DNA from: Roseimarinus sediminis
GTDB taxonomy: Bacteria > Bacteroidota > Bacteroidia > Bacteroidales > Prolixibacteraceae
NCBI RefSeq assembly: GCF_050433125.1
Contig: NZ_JBNPXV010000004.1
Span: 62,001-126,000, forward strand
DNA: 64,000 nucleotides
Direction of reading: 5' to 3'
This document shows positions 1-7,296 of this stretch, piece by piece; the first letter of the stretch is position 1, and every line of letters begins with the position of its first letter. Made by a program: the position numbers and the translations under genes. Under the pieces are notes generated by a model. It was not told where the DNA came from. It made no database searches and worked only from the letters and a program-made list of their open reading frames with translations.

Positions 1-1124
1 ATCCCTTCGGTGGTTTTGTGTCCGAAGTTAACCGGCTGAATTCCTGCATTAATAAGTTCACCAATAATTTTGTTTCTTTCGTCATTCGATGAAATGCTGT
101 AAACATCGGTAATCTGGTGAACAATGCGTACCGGTGCATAAGCGTTTAAGTCTTCAATTTTTTCAATAATGGCTTCCTGAAATCCTTTCATGGCTGCCGG
201 CAGGTTTCCGCTAAGATACACTTCAATACCCAGTGGCTGATCCTGGTTTTGAAGTAATTGGCGTGTAGTTGAACTTAATGAATAACGTTTTTCCTGCGTC
301 AGATCGATACGGAATATCCGGTATGACGCACCGCCAAGTACCATCAACAAGATGAGCGAATAAAGTATGAAAGCGTTTTTTTTAAGAAGTTTAGTAAGCG
401 AATAGGTACTGATTTTAATCAAAGTGAAAAAGAGGAAAATTGTTGTAATCAGCACGAAATAAAACAGGTCGCGTGAATCGATTACTCCCCGGCTGATAGA
501 AAGATAGTGCTGCTGAATACCTGAATTATACAGAAAATTCTGAACAGGAAGGAAGGGAATGGATGAAGCAGCAAAATCGAAACCCAGAAAAAACACAAAA
601 GAACTTGCTGTTGCAAGCAGAAAAGAAATGACCTGATTGGCTGTGAGCGCCGAGGCAAAAAGTCCGATTCCAATGTATACCGAGGCCAGAAACAACAAGC
701 CGATGAAAGAGCCCCAGGTTGCGCCGGTATCGATGTTACCCACCGGATTGCCCAGTTGATGTACCGAGAAGAAGTAGAGGAGTGTAGGGAGCAGCGATAA
801 AACTACCAGCAGAAGGGCTGCAAGGAATTTACCTCCCACCAGTTGTCGCTGCGAAATAGGGCGGGTTAGAAGCAGCTCGATGGTTCCCATACGTTGTTCT
901 TCGGCAAACATGCGCATGGTAATGGCAGGTATGAGGAAAAGATAAAGCCAGGGTGCCAGATCGAAAAAGGCTTTCAGTGAGGCACGCTGACCGTCGATCA
1001 GGTTGTAGTTTCCCGGAAACACCCAAAGGAATAAACTGGTTATCAGTAAAAAAAGTGCCACCACCAGGTAGCCCGTAATTGAGCCAAAAAAGGTGGAGAA
1101 TTCTTTTCGGATGATGGTAAACAT
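1..1124 (-). CDS. GldF-GldG fused gliding/T9SS-associated ABC transporter protein (partial)
   Basis: One uninterrupted reading frame runs from the ATG at 1124 to the window edge (374 codons visible, C-terminus missing). I translated it codon by codon and found no stop or frameshift. Residues 1 to about 240 are an ABC-2 type permease of the GldF kind: several hydrophobic helices and the typical segment MRMFAEEQRMGTIELLLTRP. From about residue 248 a new membrane helix is followed by RIDLTQEKRYSLSSTTRQLL and a soluble domain, the usual N-terminal signature of GldG. In Flavobacterium these are two separate genes working with the ATPase GldA in gliding; here they form one chain. The downstream neighbour lpxB begins after only a few bases. 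An adjacent gldA-like ATPase would be expected to the left or elsewhere. Confidence 0.82.
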   Translation of the reverse strand, partial: MFTIIRKEFSTFFGSITGYLVVALFLLITSLFLWVFPGNYNLIDGQRASLKAFFDLAPWLYLFLIPAITMRMFAEEQRMGTIELLLTRPISQRQLVGGKFLAALLLVVLSLLPTLLYFFSVHQLGNPVGNIDTGATWGSFIGLLFLASVYIGIGLFASALTANQVISFLLATASSFVFFLGFDFAASSIPFLPVQNFLYNSGIQQHYLSISRGVIDSRDLFYFVLITTIFLFFTLIKISTYSLTKLLKKNAFILYSLILLMVLGGASYRIFRIDLTQEKRYSLSSTTRQLLQNQDQPLGIEVYLSGNLPAAMKGFQEAIIEKIEDLNAYAPVRIVHQITDVYSISSNDERNKIIGELINAGIQPVNFGHKTTEG

Positions 1125-1133
1125 AGTTCTGCT

Positions 1134-2258
1134 TTATTTTTTCAACGATGCAACAATCTTCTTTGCTGCTTTAAGGGCTGCACCTTCCGATTGCAACTTT
1201 GCAATGAGCTGGTCATAGCCATCGATCATTTTTTGCCGATAGCTCTGCTTGTTTAATATTTTGCTCAACTCGGCCGAAATTTGCTCTTTATTAACCTGGC
1301 TTTGAAACAGTTCTTTAACCACTTCTTTTTCAGCCACCAGGTTAACCAGCGAAAAGAAGTCGGTTTTAAGAATCACGCTCCTGAAACGCTCCAATAACCA
1401 GCCCATGCCCATTTTGTAAATAACCACCTGAGGGATTTTTAAAAGGCCGGTTTCGAGGGTTGCTGTGCCCGATGTCACAATGGCCGCTTCGCTACAACGT
1501 AATAGTGAATAGGTTTGGTTAAATAAAACAGGGATTTCAGTTTTTAAAAGCTTACTGTAAAACTCAGCATCACGTCCAGGAGCTCCTGCAATAATGAATT
1601 GATATTCTTTAAATTGTTTGCTAACTTCCTCCATTACCGGGAGCAGCGCATTGATTTCGTCAGTGCGGCTGCCGGCCAGCAGGGCAATGGTTGCTTGATC
1701 AGGCAATTTATTCCTGGTAAAGAAAGCTTCTCTTTTCAATGTTTGCTGAAGTTCCTTATGGATCAGGTCCCAAACCGGATTTCCAACATAGGTAACAGGG
1801 TAATCGTATTTTTGATAAAAGGCTGTTTCAAAAGGGAATATGGTATACATCTGATCGACCCAGGCTTTGATTTTTTTTACCCTTTTGGTTTTCCAGGCCC
1901 ACACCTTAGGTGAAATATACCAGGCTGTTTTTATGCCGTGTACTTTTGCAAAGCGGGCCATCCGCAGGTTAAATCCGGGATAGTCGATGAGTATCAGTAC
2001 ATCGGGTTTAAAATGAAGCAAATACTTTTCACAGCTTTTAAAATTTTTCTGAATGGCACGCAGGTTAAGCAATACCGGCAGTAAGCCCATGAAGGCCATT
2101 TCGCGATAGTGCTTTCGAAGTTTTCCTCCTTGCTCCTGCATCAGATCGCCCCCAAAGTATTCAAACTGAGCCTCGGGGTCTTGTGCTTTGAGTTGTTCCA
2201 TCAAGGTGGCAGCATGCATGTCGCCCGAAGGTTCGCCGGCTATCAGAAAGTATTTCAT
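1134..2258 (-). CDS. lpxB: Lipid-A-disaccharide synthase
   Basis: 374 residues, the normal length for LpxB. It condenses UDP-2,3-diacylglucosamine with lipid X to lipid A disaccharide at the inner face of the cytoplasmic membrane. The N-terminus MKYFLIAGEPSGDMHAA carries the family GEPSGD motif, followed by an FGG segment, DYPGFNLRMA and YISPKVWAWK, which are all characteristic; the C-terminal half has the GT-B style donor-binding segment with SGTATLE. The ATG at 2258 gives the family start. It lies in a minus-strand run with surE and a small membrane protein, spaced by only 5 bases from the latter, so probably co-transcribed. Confidence 0.96.
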   Translation of the reverse strand: MKYFLIAGEPSGDMHAATLMEQLKAQDPEAQFEYFGGDLMQEQGGKLRKHYREMAFMGLLPVLLNLRAIQKNFKSCEKYLLHFKPDVLILIDYPGFNLRMARFAKVHGIKTAWYISPKVWAWKTKRVKKIKAWVDQMYTIFPFETAFYQKYDYPVTYVGNPVWDLIHKELQQTLKREAFFTRNKLPDQATIALLAGSRTDEINALLPVMEEVSKQFKEYQFIIAGAPGRDAEFYSKLLKTEIPVLFNQTYSLLRCSEAAIVTSGTATLETGLLKIPQVVIYKMGMGWLLERFRSVILKTDFFSLVNLVAEKEVVKELFQSQVNKEQISAELSKILNKQSYRQKMIDGYDQLIAKLQSEGAALKAAKKIVASLKK

Positions 2259-2263
2259 TCGTT

Positions 2264-2575
2264 TTAATTAAAAATTCGGTATCCCATTACAGCAAAGGCA
2301 AAGAAAAAACATGCCATTACCACTCCGCGGGCTGTTTTCAGTTTTTTCCATTGAAGCAGGATGTAAAAAACCGGCAAGTCGGTTAAAACACACAAACTTA
2401 ATATTTTAAACAGCAAGCGATAGTGATGCAGCGATGCAAGGTATTCGAAAAACGGTATTTCGCTGAATTTGAGCTGGTAATAAATATAAAAAGTAATAAT
2501 TGGTACCAGCAATCCGAGTACGATACCAAGGTAAAGCCGATCGAATCCTGTTTTCTTCTTTTTCAAAACTTCCAC
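2264..2575 (-). CDS. Small membrane protein, unknown function
   Basis: 103 residues with about three predicted transmembrane segments (residues ~15-33, ~48-66, ~85-102) and a lysine-rich N-terminus, which suggests an inside-facing N-terminus. The start is a GTG at 2575 that overlaps the 3' end of surE by 13 bases; no ATG occurs near enough to give the first helix. I do not recognise a family. Its position between surE and lpxB in one tight minus-strand run suggests translational coupling with both genes. A link to envelope or lipid A metabolism is only guilt by association. Confidence 0.72.
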   Translation of the reverse strand: MEVLKKKKTGFDRLYLGIVLGLLVPIITFYIYYQLKFSEIPFFEYLASLHHYRLLFKILSLCVLTDLPVFYILLQWKKLKTARGVVMACFFFAFAVMGYRIFN

Positions 2576-3318
2576 TTTTTAAGATCGCTTAAGAACTCAT
2601 GATTGGTCATGTCGATTTTTATGGGCACAATTGAGATCTTGTTGGTTTCGAGATAATGGTTGTCGGTGTCGGTCGATCCGTTATCCATGTTTTTATAAAA
2701 ACCTGTAATCCAATAGTATGCTCTTTTCTGGGGATCCTGGCGTTTGTCGAATTCTTCAACCCAGCGACCATGTCCCTGGCGGCAAACCTCCACTCCGAGG
2801 GGCTGTCCCTTGGGAGCATTCACATTCAAACAGGTTCCTTTTGGCAATCCGTTGTTGAGCACATTCTGGATAATGCTGCGTACGAAGGGCAGCATGGGGC
2901 CAAAATCGGCATCGGGATGGTGATTGCTTAGCGAAAACCCAATGGATGGGATTTCGTGAATGCAACCTTCGATGGTGGCTCCCATGGTTCCCGAATAATG
3001 AACACTAACCGATGAATTGGCTCCGTGGTTAATGCCCGAAAGTATGAGGTCGGGCTTCTCGTCGAGCAACTGATCGAAGGCCAGCTTTACACAGTCGACC
3101 GGGGTTCCGGTACAACTATAGGCTTCGTAGCTGCTTTCCTTTGTGTAGGCTTTCAGGCGCAGGGGGACTTCTACAGTAATGGCATTCGACATTCCCGAAC
3201 GTGCGGTGTGTGGCGCCACTACCACTACATCGCCAAATTCACGTGCTACTTTAATCAACTCGGCCAAACCTTTGGCATGTATGCCATCGTCGTTGCTTAT
3301 TAAAATTTTTCTTCTCAT
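2563..3318 (-). CDS. surE: 5'/3'-nucleotidase SurE
   Basis: 251 residues, typical for SurE, a metal-dependent phosphatase acting on nucleoside monophosphates and other phosphoesters in the cytoplasm. The N-terminus has the family signature ILISNDDG, with metal ligands D10 and D11. TARSGMSNAIT, the GTPVDCVKLA segment and LSGINHGANSS (metal-binding Asn) follow in the expected order. ATG at 3318 is unambiguous. Head of a run surE, small membrane protein, lpxB, with a 13-base overlap to the next gene. Confidence 0.96.
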   Translation of the reverse strand: MRRKILISNDDGIHAKGLAELIKVAREFGDVVVVAPHTARSGMSNAITVEVPLRLKAYTKESSYEAYSCTGTPVDCVKLAFDQLLDEKPDLILSGINHGANSSVSVHYSGTMGATIEGCIHEIPSIGFSLSNHHPDADFGPMLPFVRSIIQNVLNNGLPKGTCLNVNAPKGQPLGVEVCRQGHGRWVEEFDKRQDPQKRAYYWITGFYKNMDNGSTDTDNHYLETNKISIVPIKIDMTNHEFLSDLKKWKF

Positions 3319-3324
3319 TGATTC

Positions 3325-3475
3325 CGATATTTTGGCGGAGTACTGCCAGCAATAAATGCAATGGGAACTCCGCGTTGATTAGCCCGAAGGGTTCTGAAGA
3401 CAGGTGAACTGTTTTCTTCTGACCTACGCCAAAACAAGCGCAAGCACATCGGGCTGTTTTAAGCAGCTAATGTAA
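3325..3475 (+). ncRNA. Structured RNA candidate resembling 6S RNA
   Basis: The 190-base gap between surE and the next minus-strand gene holds dense pairing potential. GCGGAGT at 3335-3341 pairs perfectly with ACTCCGC at 3367-3373. AGCCCGA at 3381-3387 pairs with TCGGGCT at 3449-3455, enclosing a hairpin GAAGACAG/CTGTTTTCTTC. An alternative pairing is TTTTGGCG 3330-3337 with CGCCAAAA 3427-3434, which would give a long rod. The piece CTCCGCGTTGATTAGC closely resembles the CUCCGCGGUUGGUGAGC part of E. coli 6S RNA as I remember it. No ORF fits. Strand and both ends are estimates; the 6S identity is inference from this resemblance and the rod-like folding. Confidence 0.42.
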
Positions 3476-3506
3476 GAAAAACTGCTTCAAAGTGAAACGT
3501 TGCCAG

Positions 3507-3710
3507 TTAAAACGGAAGCGTTAACTGGTCGTCGTTTTTTGTTGCTGCTTTGATCCTCTCCACCGTTCTTTCAAGAAGCGGAGCACATCTTCCACAGCGT
3601 GTTGCAGCCGAGGTATGCTGTTTTACTTCTTCGGGTGTTGCGTGAGGATGTTTTTTCAGAAAATCGACAATTTCCTGTTTGCTAACTTCGTTACATCTGC
3701 AAATGATCAT
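3507..3710 (-). CDS. BFD-like [2Fe-2S]-binding protein
   Basis: 67 residues starting at the ATG at 3710 (a TTG one codon upstream is less likely). The protein begins MIICRCNEVSKQEI and later has RCGRC; the CxC plus CxxC spacing is that of bacterioferritin-associated ferredoxin (BFD) domains, which bind one [2Fe-2S] cluster and also occur in NirB-like reductases. The stretch HPHATPEEVKQHTSA between them matches the short helical BFD fold. It sits 5 bases after the HD-domain gene, so probably shares its transcript. A free-standing BFD protein may serve iron release or redox relay; the partner is not visible here. Confidence 0.85.
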   Translation of the reverse strand: MIICRCNEVSKQEIVDFLKKHPHATPEEVKQHTSAATRCGRCAPLLERTVERIKAATKNDDQLTLPF

Positions 3711-3715
3711 CAAAA

Positions 3716-4540
3716 CTAAATCAACTGGTTTTCGACATGGATTTTTGCCTTCCTGTAAATTTCAAATACCTGATCATTCTTTGGAAGTGTGTCGAATAAC
3801 TGTTTAAGCAACTGTTTCTTATTGATAATGGAAAAGGTCTTTTTATAGTTCACGTCGAAAACGAAAGCCATTTGCAGCAATTTAAAATCGGTTATGGTTT
3901 TCATTGCTTTTTTATCGGGCAAACGACCTGTGAGTATCGCTTTTGCAATGGGTTTTGACACCTGTGTTGAATCGGCCAGTTCAAGTGAAAAAAAAGGATT
4001 ACGCTTGCTGTTTTGCGACGAATACTCTTTTACGGCCAGTTTGAGAATGTCGATTTTGTCGGCATCGCGAATGATTTGACACAGTTGTAAAGCTGTTTCG
4101 CCCATGTTTTTGGGCATAGACAGCTTGTTATGATGCAAAACAGCCGTAGCAATAGCTGTCTGAAAATTTTCGGGCAAATCGCTTAACCATTGGTGTTTTT
4201 CGATCAATTCAACGGCCAGTTGGGCATGATCGACCGAAAGGTGATCATTAAAGGTCTGAAATTGCTTGAATTGTTCAAAGCGCCCAATGTCGTGCAGCAG
4301 CGCACTAAGCTGAGCCGCCTGCACCATGTCGCTGTCGAGTTCCAGGCTGCGGGTTAAAACTTCGGTGTACCCGATTACACTGTTGATATGCTCCCGCTTG
4401 AGTTGGTAATTCATTTGAATTACTTCATCATTGCTGCTAAAGCTCAACATGTAATCGAGAATGTTGTTGCAGATTTTGTTATAAATTTCGGTTGAAATGA
4501 CTGCAAGCTGTTTGTCGTTTTCCATCATCTCTTTTATCAT
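3716..4540 (-). CDS. HD-domain phosphohydrolase family protein
   Basis: About 274 residues if translation begins at the ATG at 4540; the frame is open to a TTG at 4564, and a further ATG pair lies about 12 bases downstream, so the start is uncertain. The middle carries an HD domain: H of KREHINSV, LLHDIGRFEQF with the paired His-Asp, a later HH pair in AVLHHNKLS, and IRDADKIDILK with the final Asp. This is the metal-binding order of HD hydrolases, which act on nucleotides or phosphoesters. No GYP motif of cyclic-di-GMP phosphodiesterases is seen. Substrate unknown. Confidence 0.8.
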   Translation of the reverse strand: MIKEMMENDKQLAVISTEIYNKICNNILDYMLSFSSNDEVIQMNYQLKREHINSVIGYTEVLTRSLELDSDMVQAAQLSALLHDIGRFEQFKQFQTFNDHLSVDHAQLAVELIEKHQWLSDLPENFQTAIATAVLHHNKLSMPKNMGETALQLCQIIRDADKIDILKLAVKEYSSQNSKRNPFFSLELADSTQVSKPIAKAILTGRLPDKKAMKTITDFKLLQMAFVFDVNYKKTFSIINKKQLLKQLFDTLPKNDQVFEIYRKAKIHVENQLI

Positions 4541-4644
4541 CTCTTGGTAGAATAGTTGCTTCAAAAATAGTGATTAATCCCGTTGTTTCAGCAGAAATTT
4601 ATCAACAGGAAAGCGGTATGGCCTTTCAAAGCAAGCTTAAGCTA

Positions 4645-5247
4645 TTAAAACAGAATTCCATCGGGAATCATAATTTCGGGTGCTCGTTCAAAGTCGATCA
4701 TCGCATTAATCAGTTTAACCGATTTGAATCGGATAAGTTCTGAAAGTTCTATTTTTTGTTCTTCAATAAACCCTTCAGAAAGCAAAAATTCCCGCTGAGT
4801 TCCTTTCAGCAAGGGCGTATCGGGTGTGTACCATTTTTTACCATCGAAAAATAAAAGATTTGCGGCAAAGCTGTCAGTAACAACGCCGTTTTTGATAATG
4901 ATCACATCATCGGCCGTTTCGCGCGCTGCAAAGGCCCAATCGAGCTGTGACCGCTCGACGGTTTTGTAGGTATAGCTGATTTGCTTCATGCTGACAATTT
5001 TCAGTTTTTCGACCGGGCGTTGCCGGTAGGGTGCTATTTCAAACGAAATTTCATTTCCCTTGCTAATAACGCGGCATTTGTACCTTTCATTGTTGATGCC
5101 GAAAGGAATTTGTATGACTTTTTCGAGCCGGATATAGTCAACAGCTCCAAAAAGCATTGCGCGCGCATGGTTGAAACGTTGGTTGTGCAGTTCGATGTGC
5201 TGCAGCTGCCGGTTCTCAATTCTGATCGATTCAAGCAGTTGGGACAT
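4645..5247 (-). CDS. pabC: Aminotransferase class IV, probable aminodeoxychorismate lyase
   Basis: 200 residues, short for the fold-type IV PLP enzymes (usually 250-280) but typical of the compact PabC-like proteins encoded beside pabB in Bacteroidota. Expected features appear in order: a basic N-terminal segment with RFNHAR, a lysine in the KQISYTYKTVERS area that could carry PLP, then IIIKNGVVTDSFAANLLF (the NG...E/S-N phosphate-binding strand) and TPLLKGTQRE. It would release pyruvate from 4-amino-4-deoxychorismate to give p-aminobenzoate for folate. The start overlaps the end of pabB by 17 bases, so the two are translationally coupled. Confidence 0.82.
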   Translation of the reverse strand: MSQLLESIRIENRQLQHIELHNQRFNHARAMLFGAVDYIRLEKVIQIPFGINNERYKCRVISKGNEISFEIAPYRQRPVEKLKIVSMKQISYTYKTVERSQLDWAFAARETADDVIIIKNGVVTDSFAANLLFFDGKKWYTPDTPLLKGTQREFLLSEGFIEEQKIELSELIRFKSVKLINAMIDFERAPEIMIPDGILF

Positions 5248-6202
5248 AAATCTTATCGGTTAATTCTCGAAATTCATCATTAGCAATGCTTTGCGATGTA
5301 ATTCCTCCACCACTACGGTAGTAGAGTGCTCCATTTTTCTTTTCAATATAGCGAATTAGTACACAACTGTCGAGTGTTTGCCCGTCAAAAACTCCTGCAA
5401 TTCCTGTATAAAAGCCTCTGTCGGAGCCTTCGGCTTCCTTAATTATTTTTAAAGTCATGTCCTTGGGAGCACCCGAAACAGAGCCAGCCGGGAGCAAGTC
5501 ACAAAGCAAGGTTCCCAAATGTTGATGAAAGTCGGGTGGCAATTGTCCACTGATTTCTGAACTTACCTGCAACAAATTCTTTCCGCTTGAAAAAATAGGG
5601 TCGATGTACCTGAAGCGTTCAACTTTAACCTGGCTGGCCACGCGACTCAGATCGTTTCGCAACAGATCGACGATGGTGGCATGCTCGGCCTGTTCTTTTT
5701 GATTGTTTAAAAGTTGTTGGGCTGCATTGGGCAGCGAGGCATCGATGGTGCCCTTCATGGGAAAAGTGGCTATGCGTTCCCCTTTAATTTGCACAAAACT
5801 TTCGGGTGAAAAAACGACGAAGTGCTCATCGAAAAGCAAACGATATTTTGCACGGGCGGCACTGAAAATGCTTTCCAAACCGGCATTGATCTCCAGCCGG
5901 CTCGGAAAAGTGAGATTGACCAGATAACTGTTGCCCCTTTGCAGGTGGTGCATGACCTTGCCAAAAGCGCTAAGGTAATGCTCATAAGCGGGTGGATTGC
6001 TGCGAATGCTGAATACAGTGTTTGAAAGCCGGTCTTCGGAAAAATTTTTAACTCCGTTAAAATCATAACGAATTCCTTTTTGAAACGCTGATTCGGGAGT
6101 TTCAACAATCCACGTTTTCATTTCAAAATCGATCATGAAGAAGAAAGGAGATCTTTTTGCTCCCAAAAGGTTCATGGTATTGATGGCTTCGTCGCGCTTC
6201 AT
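5231..6202 (-). CDS. pabB: Aminodeoxychorismate synthase component I
   Basis: 323 residues covering only the chorismate-binding catalytic domain; the N-terminal domain of full-length PabB/TrpE is absent, as in many Bacteroidota. Signature pieces are present: VDLLRNDLSRVA, the LPAGSVSGAPK loop, EAEGSDRGFYTGIAGVFDG and YRSGGGITSQS. It aminates chorismate in folate synthesis, with ammonia from a PabA glutaminase that is not encoded in this window. ATG at 6202 follows about 115 bases after the tRNA-Arg on the other strand. Distinguished from TrpE by its partner pabC. Confidence 0.9.
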   Translation of the reverse strand: MKRDEAINTMNLLGAKRSPFFFMIDFEMKTWIVETPESAFQKGIRYDFNGVKNFSEDRLSNTVFSIRSNPPAYEHYLSAFGKVMHHLQRGNSYLVNLTFPSRLEINAGLESIFSAARAKYRLLFDEHFVVFSPESFVQIKGERIATFPMKGTIDASLPNAAQQLLNNQKEQAEHATIVDLLRNDLSRVASQVKVERFRYIDPIFSSGKNLLQVSSEISGQLPPDFHQHLGTLLCDLLPAGSVSGAPKDMTLKIIKEAEGSDRGFYTGIAGVFDGQTLDSCVLIRYIEKKNGALYYRSGGGITSQSIANDEFRELTDKIYVPTA

Positions 6203-6288
6203 GGTGCAAAATTAATGCTACAGCAGGAACACACGGCACAATTTTGAATAAAATAAGCCGAAGTACTTTTAAAACATTCGAAGTTTTA

Positions 6289-6296
6289 TAAATTTG
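6289..6296 (+). promoter_or_regulatory. Bacteroidota -7 box for tRNA-Arg
   Basis: TAAATTTG matches the Bacteroidota sigma consensus TAnnTTTG. It sits 20 bases before the mature tRNA 5' end, so transcription would start near 6303. A clean TTTG -33 element is not present at the expected distance. Confidence 0.5.
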
Positions 6297-6316
6297 CAGG
6301 CCGAACAATCAGGCAG

Positions 6317-6388
6317 GGTCCCATAGTTCAATGGATAGAATTTAAGATTCCGGTTCTTAAGATCTGGGTTCGAATCCCGGTGGGATCA
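6317..6388 (+). tRNA. tRNA-Arg (anticodon CCG)
   Basis: Full cloverleaf read from sequence. The acceptor stem GGTCCCA 6317-6323 pairs with TGGGATC 6381-6387 and A6388 is the discriminator. The D arm holds AGTTCAATGGATAG. The anticodon stem TAAGA/TCTTA encloses loop TTCCGGT, giving anticodon CCG (reads CGG, Arg). The T arm contains GGGTTCGAATCCC. CCA is not encoded, usual for this phylum. Confidence 0.95.
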
Positions 6389-6390
6389 CT

Positions 6391-6426
6391 AAAAGCCTTA
6401 TAATAATTTTATTGTAAGGCTTTTTT
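6391..6426 (+). terminator. Rho-independent terminator of tRNA-Arg
   Basis: AAAAGCCTTA and TAAGGCTTTTTT form a 10-base stem around an AT-rich loop, ending in a run of T, directly after the tRNA. Confidence 0.88.
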
Positions 6427-6635
6427 ATTTCTCGAAAATAGAAAGTCGACATTTAGTAAATCATAAGGCATTGTATTTCAATCGATCAACAATAATAAAG
6501 CTATATAGACTATTTAGAATCATAGAATTAGCACTCAGTTAAAAGCAGTTATAAAAACCAACACTAACTCTGTAAAATGGATTGCAAAAACAGCATAGTT
6601 AAATCATTTGATGACATTGTCTTAAAATTTTTATG

Positions 6636-7286
6636 CTATATAATCCTTTTCTTTTTTGCCAGTTCAATGGCTTCAATTTTGGAATGAACCTGTAATTTTT
6701 GATAGATGTTTTCGATGTGCCGACGCACCGTAGAAGGAGAAATGTGCAGGTTTTCGGCGATGGAAGTGTAGGGAAGCCCGGTTGACAATTGTTCCAACAC
6801 CTCGACTTCACGGACTGAAAGCTGCACTGTTTCTTTACACTCATTCGTCTCAGAAGAGAAAGGAGAACGTAAAAGATTTAGGGTTTTTAGTGCGATGGAT
6901 GGTGTCATTGCAGCGCCTCCATCCAGGGTTTGCACAATTGCCTTGTACAGCTCCGGCGATGAGGTGTCTTTCAGCAAATAGCCATCGGCTCCTGCCTGTA
7001 TTGCTTTAAAAATATTTTCATCGTCGTCGAAAACCGTGAGCATAATAATTTTTATCTGTGGGTATTTTTGTTTAACCCGGGCAGTGACTTCAATGCCGTT
7101 TAGCGTTGGCATTTCAATGTCCATCAATATGAGTTTTATCCGCGCATCTAACGCCAGTTTCTCCATGCATTGCTGCCCGTCGTTGGCACTAAACGAAATG
7201 GAAAGGTCGTCGAAAAACGAAAGCTTTTCCTTTACACTATTTATCAAGAAGTTGTTGTCGTCTACAATCGCAATCCTTGTCTTCAT
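6636..7286 (-). CDS. NarL/LuxR-family response regulator
   Basis: 216 residues from ATG 7286; an in-frame upstream start at 7328 would add 14 residues overlapping the kinase gene and is less likely because receiver domains begin with MKTRIAIVDD. The receiver has the acidic pair D9/D10, phospho-acceptor D56 in LMDIEMP, and the conserved K of LLKDTS. The C-terminal LuxR-type helix-turn-helix is clear: LSVREVEVLEQLSTG, then SPSTVRRHIENIYQKLQV. It follows the TPR histidine kinase by 10 bases, so the two form one two-component system. Targets unknown. Confidence 0.95.
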   Translation of the reverse strand: MKTRIAIVDDNNFLINSVKEKLSFFDDLSISFSANDGQQCMEKLALDARIKLILMDIEMPTLNGIEVTARVKQKYPQIKIIMLTVFDDDENIFKAIQAGADGYLLKDTSSPELYKAIVQTLDGGAAMTPSIALKTLNLLRSPFSSETNECKETVQLSVREVEVLEQLSTGLPYTSIAENLHISPSTVRRHIENIYQKLQVHSKIEAIELAKKKRII

Positions 7287-7296
7287 TTCTCTTTTT

